Part shown: piece by piece, positions 1-8,200 of the stretch
How the letters are laid out: each line of letters opens with the position of its first letter
How positions within the stretch are numbered: the stretch's first letter is position 1
Assembly (NCBI GenBank): GCA_030591305.1
Contig: JAUVBI010000111.1
Span: 1-9,726, forward strand
DNA: 9,726 nt
Source of the DNA: Pseudomonadota bacterium
GTDB taxonomy: Bacteria > Pseudomonadota > Gammaproteobacteria > Pseudomonadales > Halieaceae
Direction: 5' to 3'
The notes under the pieces: generated by a model
What the model was told of the DNA's origin: nothing
Database searches by the model: none
The model's input: the letters and a program-made list of their open reading frames with translations, nothing else
Position numbers and translations under genes: made by a program

Positions 1-524
1 CTTGTCTGGCCACCGGTCATGGTCAGGTAGACATCGGCCAATATCTCGGCATCCAGTAAAGCGCCGTGCAGGTCGCGCTGGGAATTATCCACCATATAGC
101 GCGTGCAAAGCGCATCCAGGCTATTGCGCTGGCCGGGGTGCTTTGCCCTGGCCATGAGCAGGGTGTCGACCACCTTGCACACCTCACCCAGGTCGCGATA
201 GCCTCCCTCCAGCCTGTCCAGTTCAGCGTTTAAAAAGCCAATATCAAAGGGGGCGTTATGGATAACCAACTCGGCGCCCTGCACAAACGCATAGAACTCC
301 CCCGCTATGGTTTTAAACAGTGGCTTGTCCGCCAGAGATTCGCTGGTGATGCCGTGTACTTCGATGGCGCCCTGGTCGATGTCGCGCTGTGGATTGATAT
401 ACTGGTGGTAGTGGTTGCCCGTCAATTTTCGATCGATTAGCTCCACACAGCCAATTTCAATAATCCTGTGCCCCCTGGACACTTCCAGGCCGGTAGTTTC
501 TGTATCCAGCACAATTTGCCGCAT
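1..524 (-). CDS. dnaQ: DNA polymerase III epsilon subunit (3'-5' proofreading exonuclease), C-terminus cut off by the window edge
   Basis: Proofreading exonuclease of the replicative polymerase core; it removes misincorporated 3' nucleotides in partnership with the alpha subunit. I translated the minus strand from an ATG at 522-524 and it stays open to position 1, giving about 174 residues. All three DEDDh exonuclease motifs are visible: ExoI DTETTG near residues 8-13, ExoII HNAPFD near residues 89-94, and the ExoIII region with HGALLDAE near the window edge. The last readable residues (MTGGQT) align with the same stretch in E. coli DnaQ (243 residues), so roughly 60-70 residues, including the alpha-binding tail, lie outside the window. 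The start is supported by AGGGA at 534-538, nine bases upstream, and by N-terminal similarity. It follows the rnhA stop by one base, so it is probably the last or a late gene of the yafS-rnhA-dnaQ operon and may be translationally coupled. The edge is a window cut, not a mutation. Confidence 0.95.
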   Translation of the reverse strand, partial: MRQIVLDTETTGLEVSRGHRIIEIGCVELIDRKLTGNHYHQYINPQRDIDQGAIEVHGITSESLADKPLFKTIAGEFYAFVQGAELVIHNAPFDIGFLNAELDRLEGGYRDLGEVCKVVDTLLMARAKHPGQRNSLDALCTRYMVDNSQRDLHGALLDAEILADVYLTMTGGQT

Positions 525-525
525 G

Positions 526-972
526 CTAGCTCTTCCCTGTTTTGAGTTCGTCTATACCACGATTGGCCAGTTCATCTGCAATGTCGTTTTCGCGGTGCCC
601 GCTGTGCCCTTTTACCCAGCGCCATTCCACATCATGCCGCTGGTTCTGCTCATCCAGCGCCTGCCATAAATCTACATTCTTAACCGGCTTCTTTGCGGCA
701 GTTTTCCAGTTTCTTTTTTTCCAGCCGTCCAGCCACTCGCTTATGCCACTTTTGACATAAACAGAGTCGGTGGTCAGAGTAACCTTGCAGCGCTCTTTGA
801 GAGCCTTTAAGCCCTCTATGGCCGCACATAACTCCATCCGGTTATTGGTGGTATCGCCGTCGCCTCCATACAACTCGCGCTCCACGCCGTTATAACGCAG
901 CAGTGCGCCCCAGCCGCCCGGGCCGGGGTTGCCGCGGCAGGCGCCGTCGGTAAAAATTTCAATGTGTTTCAA
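526..972 (-). CDS. rnhA: Ribonuclease HI
   Basis: Cytoplasmic endonuclease that cuts the RNA strand of RNA:DNA hybrids, removing R-loops and primer RNA. The 148-residue product matches the usual length (E. coli 155). It starts with the family's [17 protein letters not shown] signature. The catalytic carboxylates are D9, E47, D69 and D133, with the catalytic histidine H123 in the GHSGH loop, so all active-site residues are present. The basic patch at about 85-95 ([12 protein letters not shown]) is the substrate-binding handle found in E. coli-type enzymes. The start codon is TTG at 970-972, not ATG. It is supported by the position of the IFTDG motif, which sits one residue earlier than in E. 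coli, and by GGAG at 983-986, ten bases upstream. This TTG overlaps the TGA of the upstream methyltransferase gene (TTGA), which suggests coupled translation. The gene is codirectional with dnaQ; in E. coli the two genes are divergent. Confidence 0.96.
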   Translation of the reverse strand: MKHIEIFTDGACRGNPGPGGWGALLRYNGVERELYGGDGDTTNNRMELCAAIEGLKALKERCKVTLTTDSVYVKSGISEWLDGWKKRNWKTAAKKPVKNVDLWQALDEQNQRHDVEWRWVKGHSGHRENDIADELANRGIDELKTGKS

Positions 973-1853
973 GCTGCCGCTTCTCCAGATTTTTTAATGG
1001 AACGGGTAGTCGTCGGCACCGCGGGTGCCGGACTGGGCGCTGCACTCGGCTTGGGTACTGCCAGGCCAATCAGCCGCTCACCCCTCTCCCGCAAGCGAAG
1101 GCGTGGCTTATTCAATGCAGAGACCTGTTTTATGGCATGCAACACATACAGGCCGCCCGTGGCCAGCTTATGTTCATTTGACCAGGCATCGCCCTGGGTG
1201 AGCAGTTCGCGTATTTTACCCCCGCCTATGGGCGGCAATCCGTACACATAGCTGCAACTTTGCACCTCGCAACCCAGTAAATGCAGCCAATCCGTCAGGC
1301 GATGGCGGCTGACCGAATGTTGCGCTCGCCACAGGGGATTGCGGGCAATACGGCATAGTGCTGCCCCTGCCCCCAGCAGGCTATAGGGGTTCACGCCCAC
1401 GATTAACAGGTGACCCTGTGGTGCCAGCACCCGCTGCATCTCGCGCAGCACCCGATGCGGATTGGGGCCAAACTCGAGACTGTGGTGCGCAATTAAGGTG
1501 TCTATGCTGTCGCTCTCCAGCGGCAACTCATCACTGTGGCTGACAAGGCTCACCTGGGCGCCTGCCCGGTCCGCACAATAGATTCGATGATTGATGGTGC
1601 TTTGATCGTACAGCGCGCAGTCACGAGCAACGCCCATTTGCAGAATATGATAGCCAAAAGAAATGTCCAGAACCGGCTGCAGGGCACCGCGCAGCGACGC
1701 CAGTACATAGGGACCATTTTTACCCTGGTACCAAGCCTCAAGGTGGGAACCGGGATGAGAGCTTTCGTCACGCATATTCGATCTTATTGTGGCCTGAGTC
1801 CAGTTGACTGGGGCGCTCATAGTACTGTATTTCATATAGCTTGAAACCATCAT
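969..1853 (-). CDS. yafS: YafS-like class I SAM-dependent methyltransferase family protein
   Basis: Predicted methyltransferase of unknown substrate. The 294-residue product resembles what I recall of E. coli YafS: the motif FGYHILQMG (66-74), an acidic stretch followed by an AHHSLEF segment (about 108-128) equivalent to the later strands of a Methyltransf_11 fold, [11 protein letters not shown] (133-143), then GVNPYSLLG (153-161), and a [12 protein letters not shown] segment (194-208). The usual glycine-rich SAM loop (GxGxG after the first strand) is not present; the FGYH segment stands in its place, as in YafS itself. About 45 residues at the C-terminus are basic and then rich in proline and alanine (266-281), probably disordered. 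The start is 1853 or 1850 (consecutive ATG codons), with GGGG at 1859-1862; later methionines have no ribosome binding site. The neighbourhood, divergent from gloB and directly before rnhA, is the yafS position. I am sure of the family; the reaction is unknown. Confidence 0.85.
   Translation of the reverse strand: MMVSSYMKYSTMSAPVNWTQATIRSNMRDESSHPGSHLEAWYQGKNGPYVLASLRGALQPVLDISFGYHILQMGVARDCALYDQSTINHRIYCADRAGAQVSLVSHSDELPLESDSIDTLIAHHSLEFGPNPHRVLREMQRVLAPQGHLLIVGVNPYSLLGAGAALCRIARNPLWRAQHSVSRHRLTDWLHLLGCEVQSCSYVYGLPPIGGGKIRELLTQGDAWSNEHKLATGGLYVLHAIKQVSALNKPRLRLRERGERLIGLAVPKPSAAPSPAPAVPTTTRSIKKSGEAAA
983..986 (-). promoter_or_regulatory. Ribosome binding site deciding the rnhA TTG start
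   Basis: GGAG on the minus strand lies inside the end of the upstream methyltransferase gene, ten bases before the TTG at 970-972. No ATG or GTG that would preserve the conserved N-terminus is available, so this site is the main support for TTG initiation. The distance is slightly longer than ideal, and coupling to the terminating ribosome of the preceding gene may assist. Confidence 0.5.
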
Positions 1854-1888
1854 TTGTGCCCCTGTGAAATAATATCCTGAATTTACAC

Positions 1889-1918
1889 TTGTCCCCGGCG
1901 GGTAGCTTTAGTCATAAT
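1889..1918 (+). promoter_or_regulatory. Possible sigma-70 promoter for gloB
   Basis: TTGTCC (1889-1894) and CATAAT (1913-1918) are separated by 18 bases. They match the -35 consensus at four and the -10 consensus at five of six positions. A start site near 1925 would leave a leader of about 30 bases before the gloB ATG. The 100-base interval 1854-1954 must hold the promoters of both gloB and the divergent yafS-rnhA-dnaQ operon. The hexamers are ordinary matches and the call is inference. Confidence 0.35.
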
Positions 1919-1943
1919 CCACCCATACGCACAACGCCACTAC

Positions 1944-1947
1944 GGAG
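1944..1947 (+). promoter_or_regulatory. Ribosome binding site for gloB
   Basis: GGAG lies seven bases before the ATG at 1955, an optimal Shine-Dalgarno placement. It decides the start: the open frame extends in phase back to a TTG at 1889, but that extension of 22 residues has no such site and does not resemble the glyoxalase II N-terminus. Confidence 0.75.
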
Positions 1948-1954
1948 TTACCCC

Positions 1955-2746
1955 ATGCCAGCTGCACAATCCACACTCGTCGTTCTGCCAATATCGGCCT
2001 TTACCGACAACTATATCTGGTTACTCTACGACTCCCACAGTCGCCAGGCCTGTGTCGTGGACCCCGGAGACGCCCAGCCGGTACTGGCAGCCCTGAAGGA
2101 GCTCAAACTTGAACTCAGCTCAATATTGATCACCCATCACCACCCCGACCACGTGGGGGGGCTGGAAGCGCTACAGCGGGAATACTCTCCACAGGTCTTT
2201 GGCCCCGTGAACCCGGCGATAACCGGCATTGGGCAAACCGTGGGCGAAGGTGACACTGTCACTGTGCTGGGAGCTGAGCTTACTGTGCTGGAAGTACCCG
2301 GCCACACCCTGGACCACATTGCCTACTTTCACCCCGGTGAAACACCGCTACTGTTCTGTGGTGACACCCTGTTTGCCGGAGGTTGCGGGCGAGTGTTCGA
2401 AGGTACCCCGGGTATGATGTATCGGTCACTGCAATCTCTGGCGGCACTACCTTCCACAACACGTGTATACTGTGCTCACGAGTACACCATGGCCAACCTG
2501 GGCTTTGCCCAGGCCGTGGAGCCCGACAATAAAGCCCTGCGGCAACGTATCGTGGAGGCAGAGGCAGCCCGCGCTCGAAATGAACCCACTGTGCCCTCAG
2601 AATTAGCACTGGAACTGGCCACCAACCCGTTCCTGCGCTGCGCTGATGCAGGCCTGCGGGCCTCGCTGGCGGCACAGGGCAAGCTGGAAGGTGAAGACAA
2701 CGAGGAAGTGTTCACAAGCATACGAGCCTGGAAAGATATATTTTAA
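1955..2746 (+). CDS. gloB: Hydroxyacylglutathione hydrolase (glyoxalase II)
   Basis: Hydrolyses S-D-lactoylglutathione to D-lactate and glutathione, the second step of methylglyoxal detoxification in the cytoplasm. The 263-residue protein (E. coli 251) has the metallo-beta-lactamase fold. The binuclear metal site is complete: THHHPDH with H61, H63, D65 and H66, then H117 (PGHTLDH), D137 (FCGDTLF) and H175 (CAHEYT). The glyoxalase-specific C-terminal region follows, with NPFLR near 208-212 and the terminal R257 and K260, spaced like the glutathione-binding Arg/Lys pair of known glyoxalase II enzymes. The N-terminal FTDNYIWLL matches the family start and supports the ATG at 1955 with its GGAG. 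The gene is divergent from the methyltransferase operon and precedes mltD in the same direction. The gap to mltD is 36 bases, so cotranscription is possible but not shown. The final Phe and stop codons are part of the downstream tandem repeat. Confidence 0.96.
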   Translation: MPAAQSTLVVLPISAFTDNYIWLLYDSHSRQACVVDPGDAQPVLAALKELKLELSSILITHHHPDHVGGLEALQREYSPQVFGPVNPAITGIGQTVGEGDTVTVLGAELTVLEVPGHTLDHIAYFHPGETPLLFCGDTLFAGGCGRVFEGTPGMMYRSLQSLAALPSTTRVYCAHEYTMANLGFAQAVEPDNKALRQRIVEAEAARARNEPTVPSELALELATNPFLRCADAGLRASLAAQGKLEGEDNEEVFTSIRAWKDIF

Positions 2747-2769
2747 ACTAATTAAACTAATTAAAATAA
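2743..2769 (+). repeat. Threefold 9-base tandem repeat in the gloB-mltD gap
   Basis: Two perfect copies of TTAAACTAA (2743-2751 and 2752-2760) are followed by a third copy with one change, TTAAAATAA (2761-2769). The first copy begins with the last base of the gloB Phe codon and includes the gloB stop codon. A run of alternating T and A (2771-2779) continues to the mltD start at 2783. The interval is nearly free of G and C, in clear contrast to the GC-rich flanking genes. Its role is not known: it could be an upstream promoter element, a protein-binding site, or an unstructured leader helping translation of mltD. Confidence 0.85.
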
Positions 2770-2782
2770 GTATATATATTTC

Positions 2783-4111
2783 ATGAAGTTACGAAGATTA
2801 GTTATAGCATTTTCTACATTGATTATCCTGTCTGCCTGTCAATCAATGGGGCCAACTGAAGAGCAATCAGTAGGCAATGTCGTCGGCCCCAAGAGTGCGC
2901 CAAAAGTTGAGCAGGCCATCATTGATACACCGGCCCCGCCACCGCAGGACCTGTGGGTACGCATACGCCAGCAATTACAGTGGCACACCCTGCACAACAC
3001 ACAAATCGGCCAGGCCAGGGACCATTTCCTGGCGCAGAGCAATTACCTGCCGGTGGTGGCCGGCCGCGCCCAGCCCTACCTGTATTACATCGTGGAGCAG
3101 GTCGAAAAACGCGGAATGCCCATAGAAATTGCCCTGCTGCCCATGATCGAAAGTTCCTACAACCCCTTTGCGACATCCTCCCAGAAGGCGGCGGGACTGT
3201 GGCAAATTATGCCCGCTACCGGCCGCTACCTGGGGCTGGAACAAAACTGGTGGTACGACGGTAGACGCGATTTGCGGGAATCCACGGACATCGCCCTGAA
3301 TTACCTGCAGGCGTTACATAAGGAGTTTGACAACGACTGGATGCTGGCACTGGCGGCCTATAATTCTGGCAAGGGTCGAGTCCGGCGGGCCCAGCGCAGC
3401 AATCGCGACAAGGGGCTGGCCACCGATTACTGGTCTCTTAAGCTTCCCTCTGAGACCCGTCGTTACATTCCAAAACTGATTGCACTCAGCGCCCTGGTCG
3501 CCTACCCGGAAACCTTCAATGTAGAACTTCCCCCCATCGCAAACTCCCCCGCTTTTACTGTGATTAATACAGGCGGACAGATAGAGATGGCAAGAGCTGC
3601 AAGTCTGGCCGATATGGACATGGCCACACTGCGGGCCTATAACGCCGGACAATTGCGCTGGGCCACCTCGCCGGAGCAGCCCGATGAATTACTCGTTCCC
3701 GGCCCACTGGCCGAACGCATGCAGGCGGGGATTGCCACGCTCACAGAGGCCGACCGGGTCAGCTGGCAGCATTACCGTATACGTCAGGGCGACAGCCTGA
3801 TTCGCATCGCCAGAAAATTTGATACGGAAGTCGGCCTGCTGCGCCAGGTCAACCATATTAACGGCAGCCTGATCAGGGCCGGCAAGACCCTGATGATTCC
3901 CATTGGCAGCTCCTGGGAATCCAGCCTGGCCATGGCCAGCAGCGGTGAGCCACAGGCCAGGGGCTATAGAGTACGCCGGGGGGACTCCCTGTATCGTATC
4001 GCCGGGAAGTTCAATGTGACCGTGAGCGAGATTGTTGTCTGGAACTCCCTCAATCGCGACACCTACCTGCAGCCCGGGCAAAAACTCACCCTGTGGGTCA
4101 CCGAGACCTGA
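2783..4111 (+). CDS. mltD: Membrane-bound lytic murein transglycosylase D (lipoprotein, SLT domain plus two LysM)
   Basis: Cleaves the MurNAc-GlcNAc bond of peptidoglycan with formation of a 1,6-anhydro product, on the periplasmic face of the outer membrane. The 442-residue protein (E. coli MltD 452) begins with a lipoprotein signal: two arginines, a hydrophobic stretch and the lipobox LSAC with C19. The residue after the cysteine is Gln, not Asp, which favours outer-membrane sorting. The SLT domain (about 100-240) carries the catalytic glutamate E123 in MIESSYNP, then GLWQIMP (138-144) and AAYNSG (191-196). Two LysM peptidoglycan-binding repeats follow, at about 331-374 (YRIRQGDSLIRIA) and 395-438 (YRVRRGDSLYRIA). 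The ATG at 2783 is fixed by the signal peptide, but no Shine-Dalgarno sequence is visible before it; the leader is the AT-rich repeat region. It is followed after seven bases by rlmG. Confidence 0.96.
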   Translation: MKLRRLVIAFSTLIILSACQSMGPTEEQSVGNVVGPKSAPKVEQAIIDTPAPPPQDLWVRIRQQLQWHTLHNTQIGQARDHFLAQSNYLPVVAGRAQPYLYYIVEQVEKRGMPIEIALLPMIESSYNPFATSSQKAAGLWQIMPATGRYLGLEQNWWYDGRRDLRESTDIALNYLQALHKEFDNDWMLALAAYNSGKGRVRRAQRSNRDKGLATDYWSLKLPSETRRYIPKLIALSALVAYPETFNVELPPIANSPAFTVINTGGQIEMARAASLADMDMATLRAYNAGQLRWATSPEQPDELLVPGPLAERMQAGIATLTEADRVSWQHYRIRQGDSLIRIARKFDTEVGLLRQVNHINGSLIRAGKTLMIPIGSSWESSLAMASSGEPQARGYRVRRGDSLYRIAGKFNVTVSEIVVWNSLNRDTYLQPGQKLTLWVTET

Positions 4112-4118
4112 GCGCCTT

Positions 4119-5231
4119 ATGCTGGCAGCTTCACCTTTTGACCCCTTCAGGCTGCGACAATATCCCCCGGCAAAACAAGGACGGGCATACAACAGCGCTG
4201 ATACCTTATTGCTTGAAGCCGCCTTGGCTGGCGGCTACGTCGCCGATCAGACGCTGGTGGTCAATGACGAATTCGGCGCCCTGTGTGTCGCACTGCACGC
4301 CGGGGCGCTGTGGACAGATTCCTGGTTGGCGAGCCTTTCCCTGGACAATAACCTGACCGACAATGGCGCGGCGGAAATAAAAGTATTCTGGAGCACAGAT
4401 GACCTATCCAACCGTATGGCAGAAAACGCTTATACCGCCGTGCTCATGAAAGTACCCAAACAACTCGCCTACTTCCAATACCAGCTCAGCCAACTCTCCT
4501 TGTTGCTAGCTGCTGGCACCCCGGTACTGGTGGCGGGGATGGACAAACACTTGTCCCCGGGAACGGCAGACCTGCTGGAAACCTACATCGGCCCCACTGC
4601 GCGCCACCGGGGCCAACACAAAGCGCGATTATTCAGTGCCACGCGGGATGGCAGACGCCCGCCACCCTACTGTGGTACTGGCAAATACCACTGCGAAACA
4701 CTCAACAGCACACTTATTTCCCTACCGAATGTGTTTGCCCGGGAAAAAATGGACATAGGCAGCCGTTTTTTATTGCAGAATCTGGATAAGCTGGAGCCGG
4801 TGGAGGCGCTTATCGACCTGGCCTGTGGTAACGGAATTATTGGCTTGTGCGCACTGCATAGGGGGCTGTGTAAAGACCTTCTATTGTGTGATGAATCGGC
4901 GATGGCGATAGCCTCTGCCCGGGTTAATGCCAACACGCTGTTCCCCGGCCAGCCCATTGCGTTCCACCACGGCGATGGTTTGCTGAACTACACGGGAGAC
5001 CCCGCTCAACTTATAGTGTGTAACCCGCCGTTTCACCTCAACCACGCAGTCGATGAAACCGTGGGCCGACGCCTACTGGTTCAAGCGGCTTCCCGGTTGT
5101 GCGAAGGCGGAGTGCTGTGCCTGGTTGCCAACCGCCACCTGAACTATCTTCCGGTACTCAAACGACAGTTCAAGCGGGTAGAAAAATTGGCTCAAAACGG
5201 TAAGTTTATTGTCTGGAAAGCCACTCGCTAA
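4119..5231 (+). CDS. rlmG: 23S rRNA (guanine(1835)-N2)-methyltransferase
   Basis: Methylates N2 of G1835 in 23S rRNA, using SAM, in the cytoplasm. From the ATG at 4119 the product is 370 residues (E. coli RlmG 378). The N-terminal half (1-195) is the degenerate methyltransferase-like domain, with VVNDEFGALCVAL (47-59) and KVPKQLAYFQYQL (111-123). The catalytic half has NVFAREKMDIGSRFLLQ (204-220), SAM motif I DLACGNGIIGL (233-243) and the guanine-N2 motif NPPF (302-305). A VANRHLNY segment (337-344) and the terminal GKFIVWKA also match RlmG. These RlmG-specific segments separate it from the related RsmC. The open frame extends back to 4032 inside mltD, but that extension is the mltD 3' end read in another frame and has no resemblance to the family. 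The start has only a weak GAG at 4110-4112, over the mltD stop, so coupling to mltD translation is likely. It converges with the helicase gene. Confidence 0.92.
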   Translation: MLAASPFDPFRLRQYPPAKQGRAYNSADTLLLEAALAGGYVADQTLVVNDEFGALCVALHAGALWTDSWLASLSLDNNLTDNGAAEIKVFWSTDDLSNRMAENAYTAVLMKVPKQLAYFQYQLSQLSLLLAAGTPVLVAGMDKHLSPGTADLLETYIGPTARHRGQHKARLFSATRDGRRPPPYCGTGKYHCETLNSTLISLPNVFAREKMDIGSRFLLQNLDKLEPVEALIDLACGNGIIGLCALHRGLCKDLLLCDESAMAIASARVNANTLFPGQPIAFHHGDGLLNYTGDPAQLIVCNPPFHLNHAVDETVGRRLLVQAASRLCEGGVLCLVANRHLNYLPVLKRQFKRVEKLAQNGKFIVWKATR

Positions 5232-5267
5232 TACACGCCCGGGAATAACGGCAGCTTTCAGATTGCA
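5232..5267. other. Convergent intergenic gap without visible terminator
   Basis: These 36 bases separate the ends of rlmG (plus) and the helicase gene (minus). There is a short CCCGGG palindrome at 5238-5243, but no stem of useful length followed by a T run on either strand. Termination is therefore either Rho-dependent or lies within the opposite gene. Confidence 0.5.
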
Positions 5268-8200
5268 TTAACCAAAGTTTCCCTGGTCACAAAGATCTTC
5301 AACCCGATGCAGGTAGCCCAGTGCCGTAAAATATAACGCGCATTGTATGGGCTCTTCGCGCAACCCCAGTAGTGCACGTTTGTATGTCATCAATTGCGAA
5401 CGGTAGCTGGCCTCTTCACGATTGAGAAATGCCTCGCGTTGCTCACCCTCCATGGGCTGACTATTTTTGTAATCGACCAGCCAGCACACACCGGTCTGCG
5501 CATCGATAAATGTTCTATCAATGATGAGCGTATGCAGCTTACCGCTTGCCCCTGTAGAGGTAAGAGCCAACTCACTAGACGCTTCAGCGTGGCCTGAAGA
5601 TAACAGCCACTGCCCGCTCTCATCTCCCAACACCTGGGTAATGGATGCTTCCACTGCCATTATGGCACGATCTAAAGCCGTACCACTCAGGCCCAGACGC
5701 CGAAGCTCGAATACGCTTTGGCCCCGGTTCCAACAGCTGTCATAGCAGCCCTGCAGGTCGTCGGGCAACTCCGCAAGCCCGGCAAGCTGTTCCAGCATCA
5801 GGTGTACGACCGTGCCCACGGCGCGTTCAACTCGATTGAGACTGCGTTTTAAAATATTGTTATCGTCGCGCGCCGCTTCGAGTGATGTTAGTACCACACC
5901 TTGCTTTGCAGCCTGCGGAAGCATAATCCGCCGCAACATGGGAGCTGTCGGCAAGTGCTGGGGCTCCATTGCTGGACCGGGCTCATGCTCCGTCATCTGC
6001 TGTTCAAACGTCGGCCATATTCTACCCAGCAGGGAGCGTGCAGGCGGCTTTGTATAGGACTCTTTTTCCTCGTTATAATTGAGGCTGGCAGTGAGTATCA
6101 AGCGGCTCACTGCCCGGGTGGCCCCTACATAGAGCAGGCGAGTGCTTTCTTCAATTTCCTTCTTGCCGCGCTGGCGCTCCAGATAGTTATACAGGCTGGG
6201 CTCAGCCTCGCTGCTGTGATCGTTGGCCGCCAGCAGAAACCCTCTGTGCCCGGACTCGCTACTGTGCTCATCCCAGTTAAGCAGCGGCCGCGTGTTTGCC
6301 CGTGTTGTTTTTTGCAAGCTGGGAATAATCACCCAGTCGAACTCCAGGCCCTTTGCTTTGTGCAGCGTCATCACCTGAACCTTGCTGTCCGGACTCTCCG
6401 CTTTCACGAACAGTCGTTGCAGGCGGGTTTCAAGCCAGCTGAGATTAAGCCCCTCCCCTTCGAGTTCGGCCTGCTCCAGCAACTGAAAAAAGCACTCGGC
6501 ATCGTTTAATTGCTCACGGCTCTGTATTGCTCCGGGCCCGCCCAGCGCCAGCCAACACTGCTCCAGCCAAACACGCAGGGCCAGGCGGTCACGATTGTTT
6601 CGCGCGACCTGTAGAGCCGAGACCAGATGCCACATGCGCGCTTGGCCATCTTCACTCAAGCCGACAAGACTGGCCTCATCCAACAGTGTTTCCCAGGGAC
6701 TGAACTCCCGCCCCCTATTGGCCAGCAGTTGCAGGTCGGCCAAGGTCAAACCACACCAGGGTGCCCGCAGTATCGCCATCCATGCCACGGTGTCAGCCGG
6801 GTTGTGCAGTGCACGGCACAGGCTCATTAAATCAACAATGACATGTGAGTTTGCCAGGCTGTCGATGTCCTGTGCACAATAGGCTAGGCCCAACGCCTTG
6901 AAACCTTGCAGAATGCCCTGCAAATGCCCCCGCGTTCTGGCCAGTACTGCAATTGAAGCACAGTTCGAGTCAGCTACCGCCGCTTGCACCTGCTCGCAGA
7001 TAAAATCAATTTCCTGCTGAATTGCACTCTCGCCACGAAAACTGTGCAGGCCCACCGCAGCCTCTGGCCCAGGCGGTTTTATGGCCGTGGCAGTGGTATA
7101 ACAAATCTGGCTTCGTGCGATATTATCCTCACGGGGAAAAGCCACACTGAAGGTTTTATTCACCCAGTCGACGATGCCCTCATCCGAGCGGAAATTACTC
7201 AGCAAGCTCAAGGCTTTCAGTTCCACACCGTTAAAGCCCTTTTGTCTGGCCCGCAAAAACAAACCCACATTGGCATTCCTGAAGCCGTAGATTGATTGCA
7301 TGCCATCGCCGACGATCATAATGGTACGAGGATTGTCAGGGTTGGCCGCGTTGTGCTCGCCCCAGCCCCGGGTGAGGCTGGTAACCAGCTCGTATTGGTT
7401 GATCGCCGTATCCTGGAATTCGTCCAGTAACAGGTGCTGCAACTGGTAATCCATACGCAAGGCTAATTCTGTCGGCTGTTCGTTGGTGCCCAGTGCCTGT
7501 AGCGCAGACAGGGCAACCTGGGTGTGGTCGACGGTACCGTGACGTTGAAAAACCAGCAGTAGCTGGGCTGATAACATGGGGAGGATGCGCGACAAGTGCA
7601 GCACCAGCGTCCAGGAATCACTATTGGCCTCTATCTCTGGCAAACTGCTGACAGAAACCAGCTTCTCCAGCAGGCCCTCAACCCCCTGTAACTCGGCAAT
7701 GGTGCTTTTGAGCCTGTCTTTGTAATTTTGTTTTTCTCCCTTTCCCGCAGGGAAACCCATTGTTTTATTCGCCTGGGCACGCCACTTCCCCGCTTTATCT
7801 GCGGTCAAAAGAAGCTGACGAAATTTACGCCATGCCCCCAGGTCAGCACCACTGCTTCCGGGAAATTGCGGCAGCGGCGTTTCCTCCAGGTTTTTTGCCG
7901 CATAGTTTTGCAGCATCAATAACTCACTGCTGTAAGGCGCTATTTTTTGTTGGAGACTGGCGAGTGCATCCCCTACCAGTTCATCGACTATGCGGCGCAG
8001 ATTTTCTTCAGCCTCATCTGCCTGGTGATGAACCCCAAGGGAGTTGCCCCACTGCTCGCGCCTACCCAACATAGCGACCAGCAAATCCTGCAAACGCGAC
8101 CAGTCATTGTCAAAGTGCAGCATGAGCGCTTTCAGGTCATCACTGATGACGCTGTCACCTGCCACTAACTTGAATAATTCCTGCACCGCCTCAGCGTAGA

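Noticed and set aside
1869..1874. TATTAT on the minus strand as a -10 box for the yafS-like operon
   Set aside because: No good -35 hexamer sits at 16-18 bases, and a start site about seven bases downstream would fall on the ribosome binding site of the gene.
1889..1954. 22-residue N-terminal extension of GloB from a TTG codon
   Set aside because: No ribosome binding site, no similarity to the family, and an optimal GGAG precedes the ATG at 1955.
4032..4118. 29-residue N-terminal extension of RlmG
   Set aside because: It is the coding end of mltD read in another frame; the family N-terminus begins after the ATG at 4119.
3689..4192. A 167-codon minus-strand open frame opposite the end of mltD
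   Set aside because: The plus strand there encodes the two LysM repeats and the RlmG start; the antisense product has no recognisable domain.
4253..4260. An octamer GCTGGTGG identical to the E. coli Chi site, on the plus strand within rlmG
   Set aside because: One copy in about 10 kb of GC-rich coding DNA can occur by chance, and the Chi sequence recognised by an AddAB-like enzyme in this organism is unknown.
5238..5243. CCCGGG palindrome as core of a terminator between rlmG and the helicase gene
   Set aside because: The stem cannot be extended and no T run follows on either strand.
5901..6509. A 202-codon open frame on the plus strand opposite the helicase gene
   Set aside because: It lies wholly antisense to a gene with clear conserved motifs, resembles no family, and is one of many such shadow frames in this GC-rich region.
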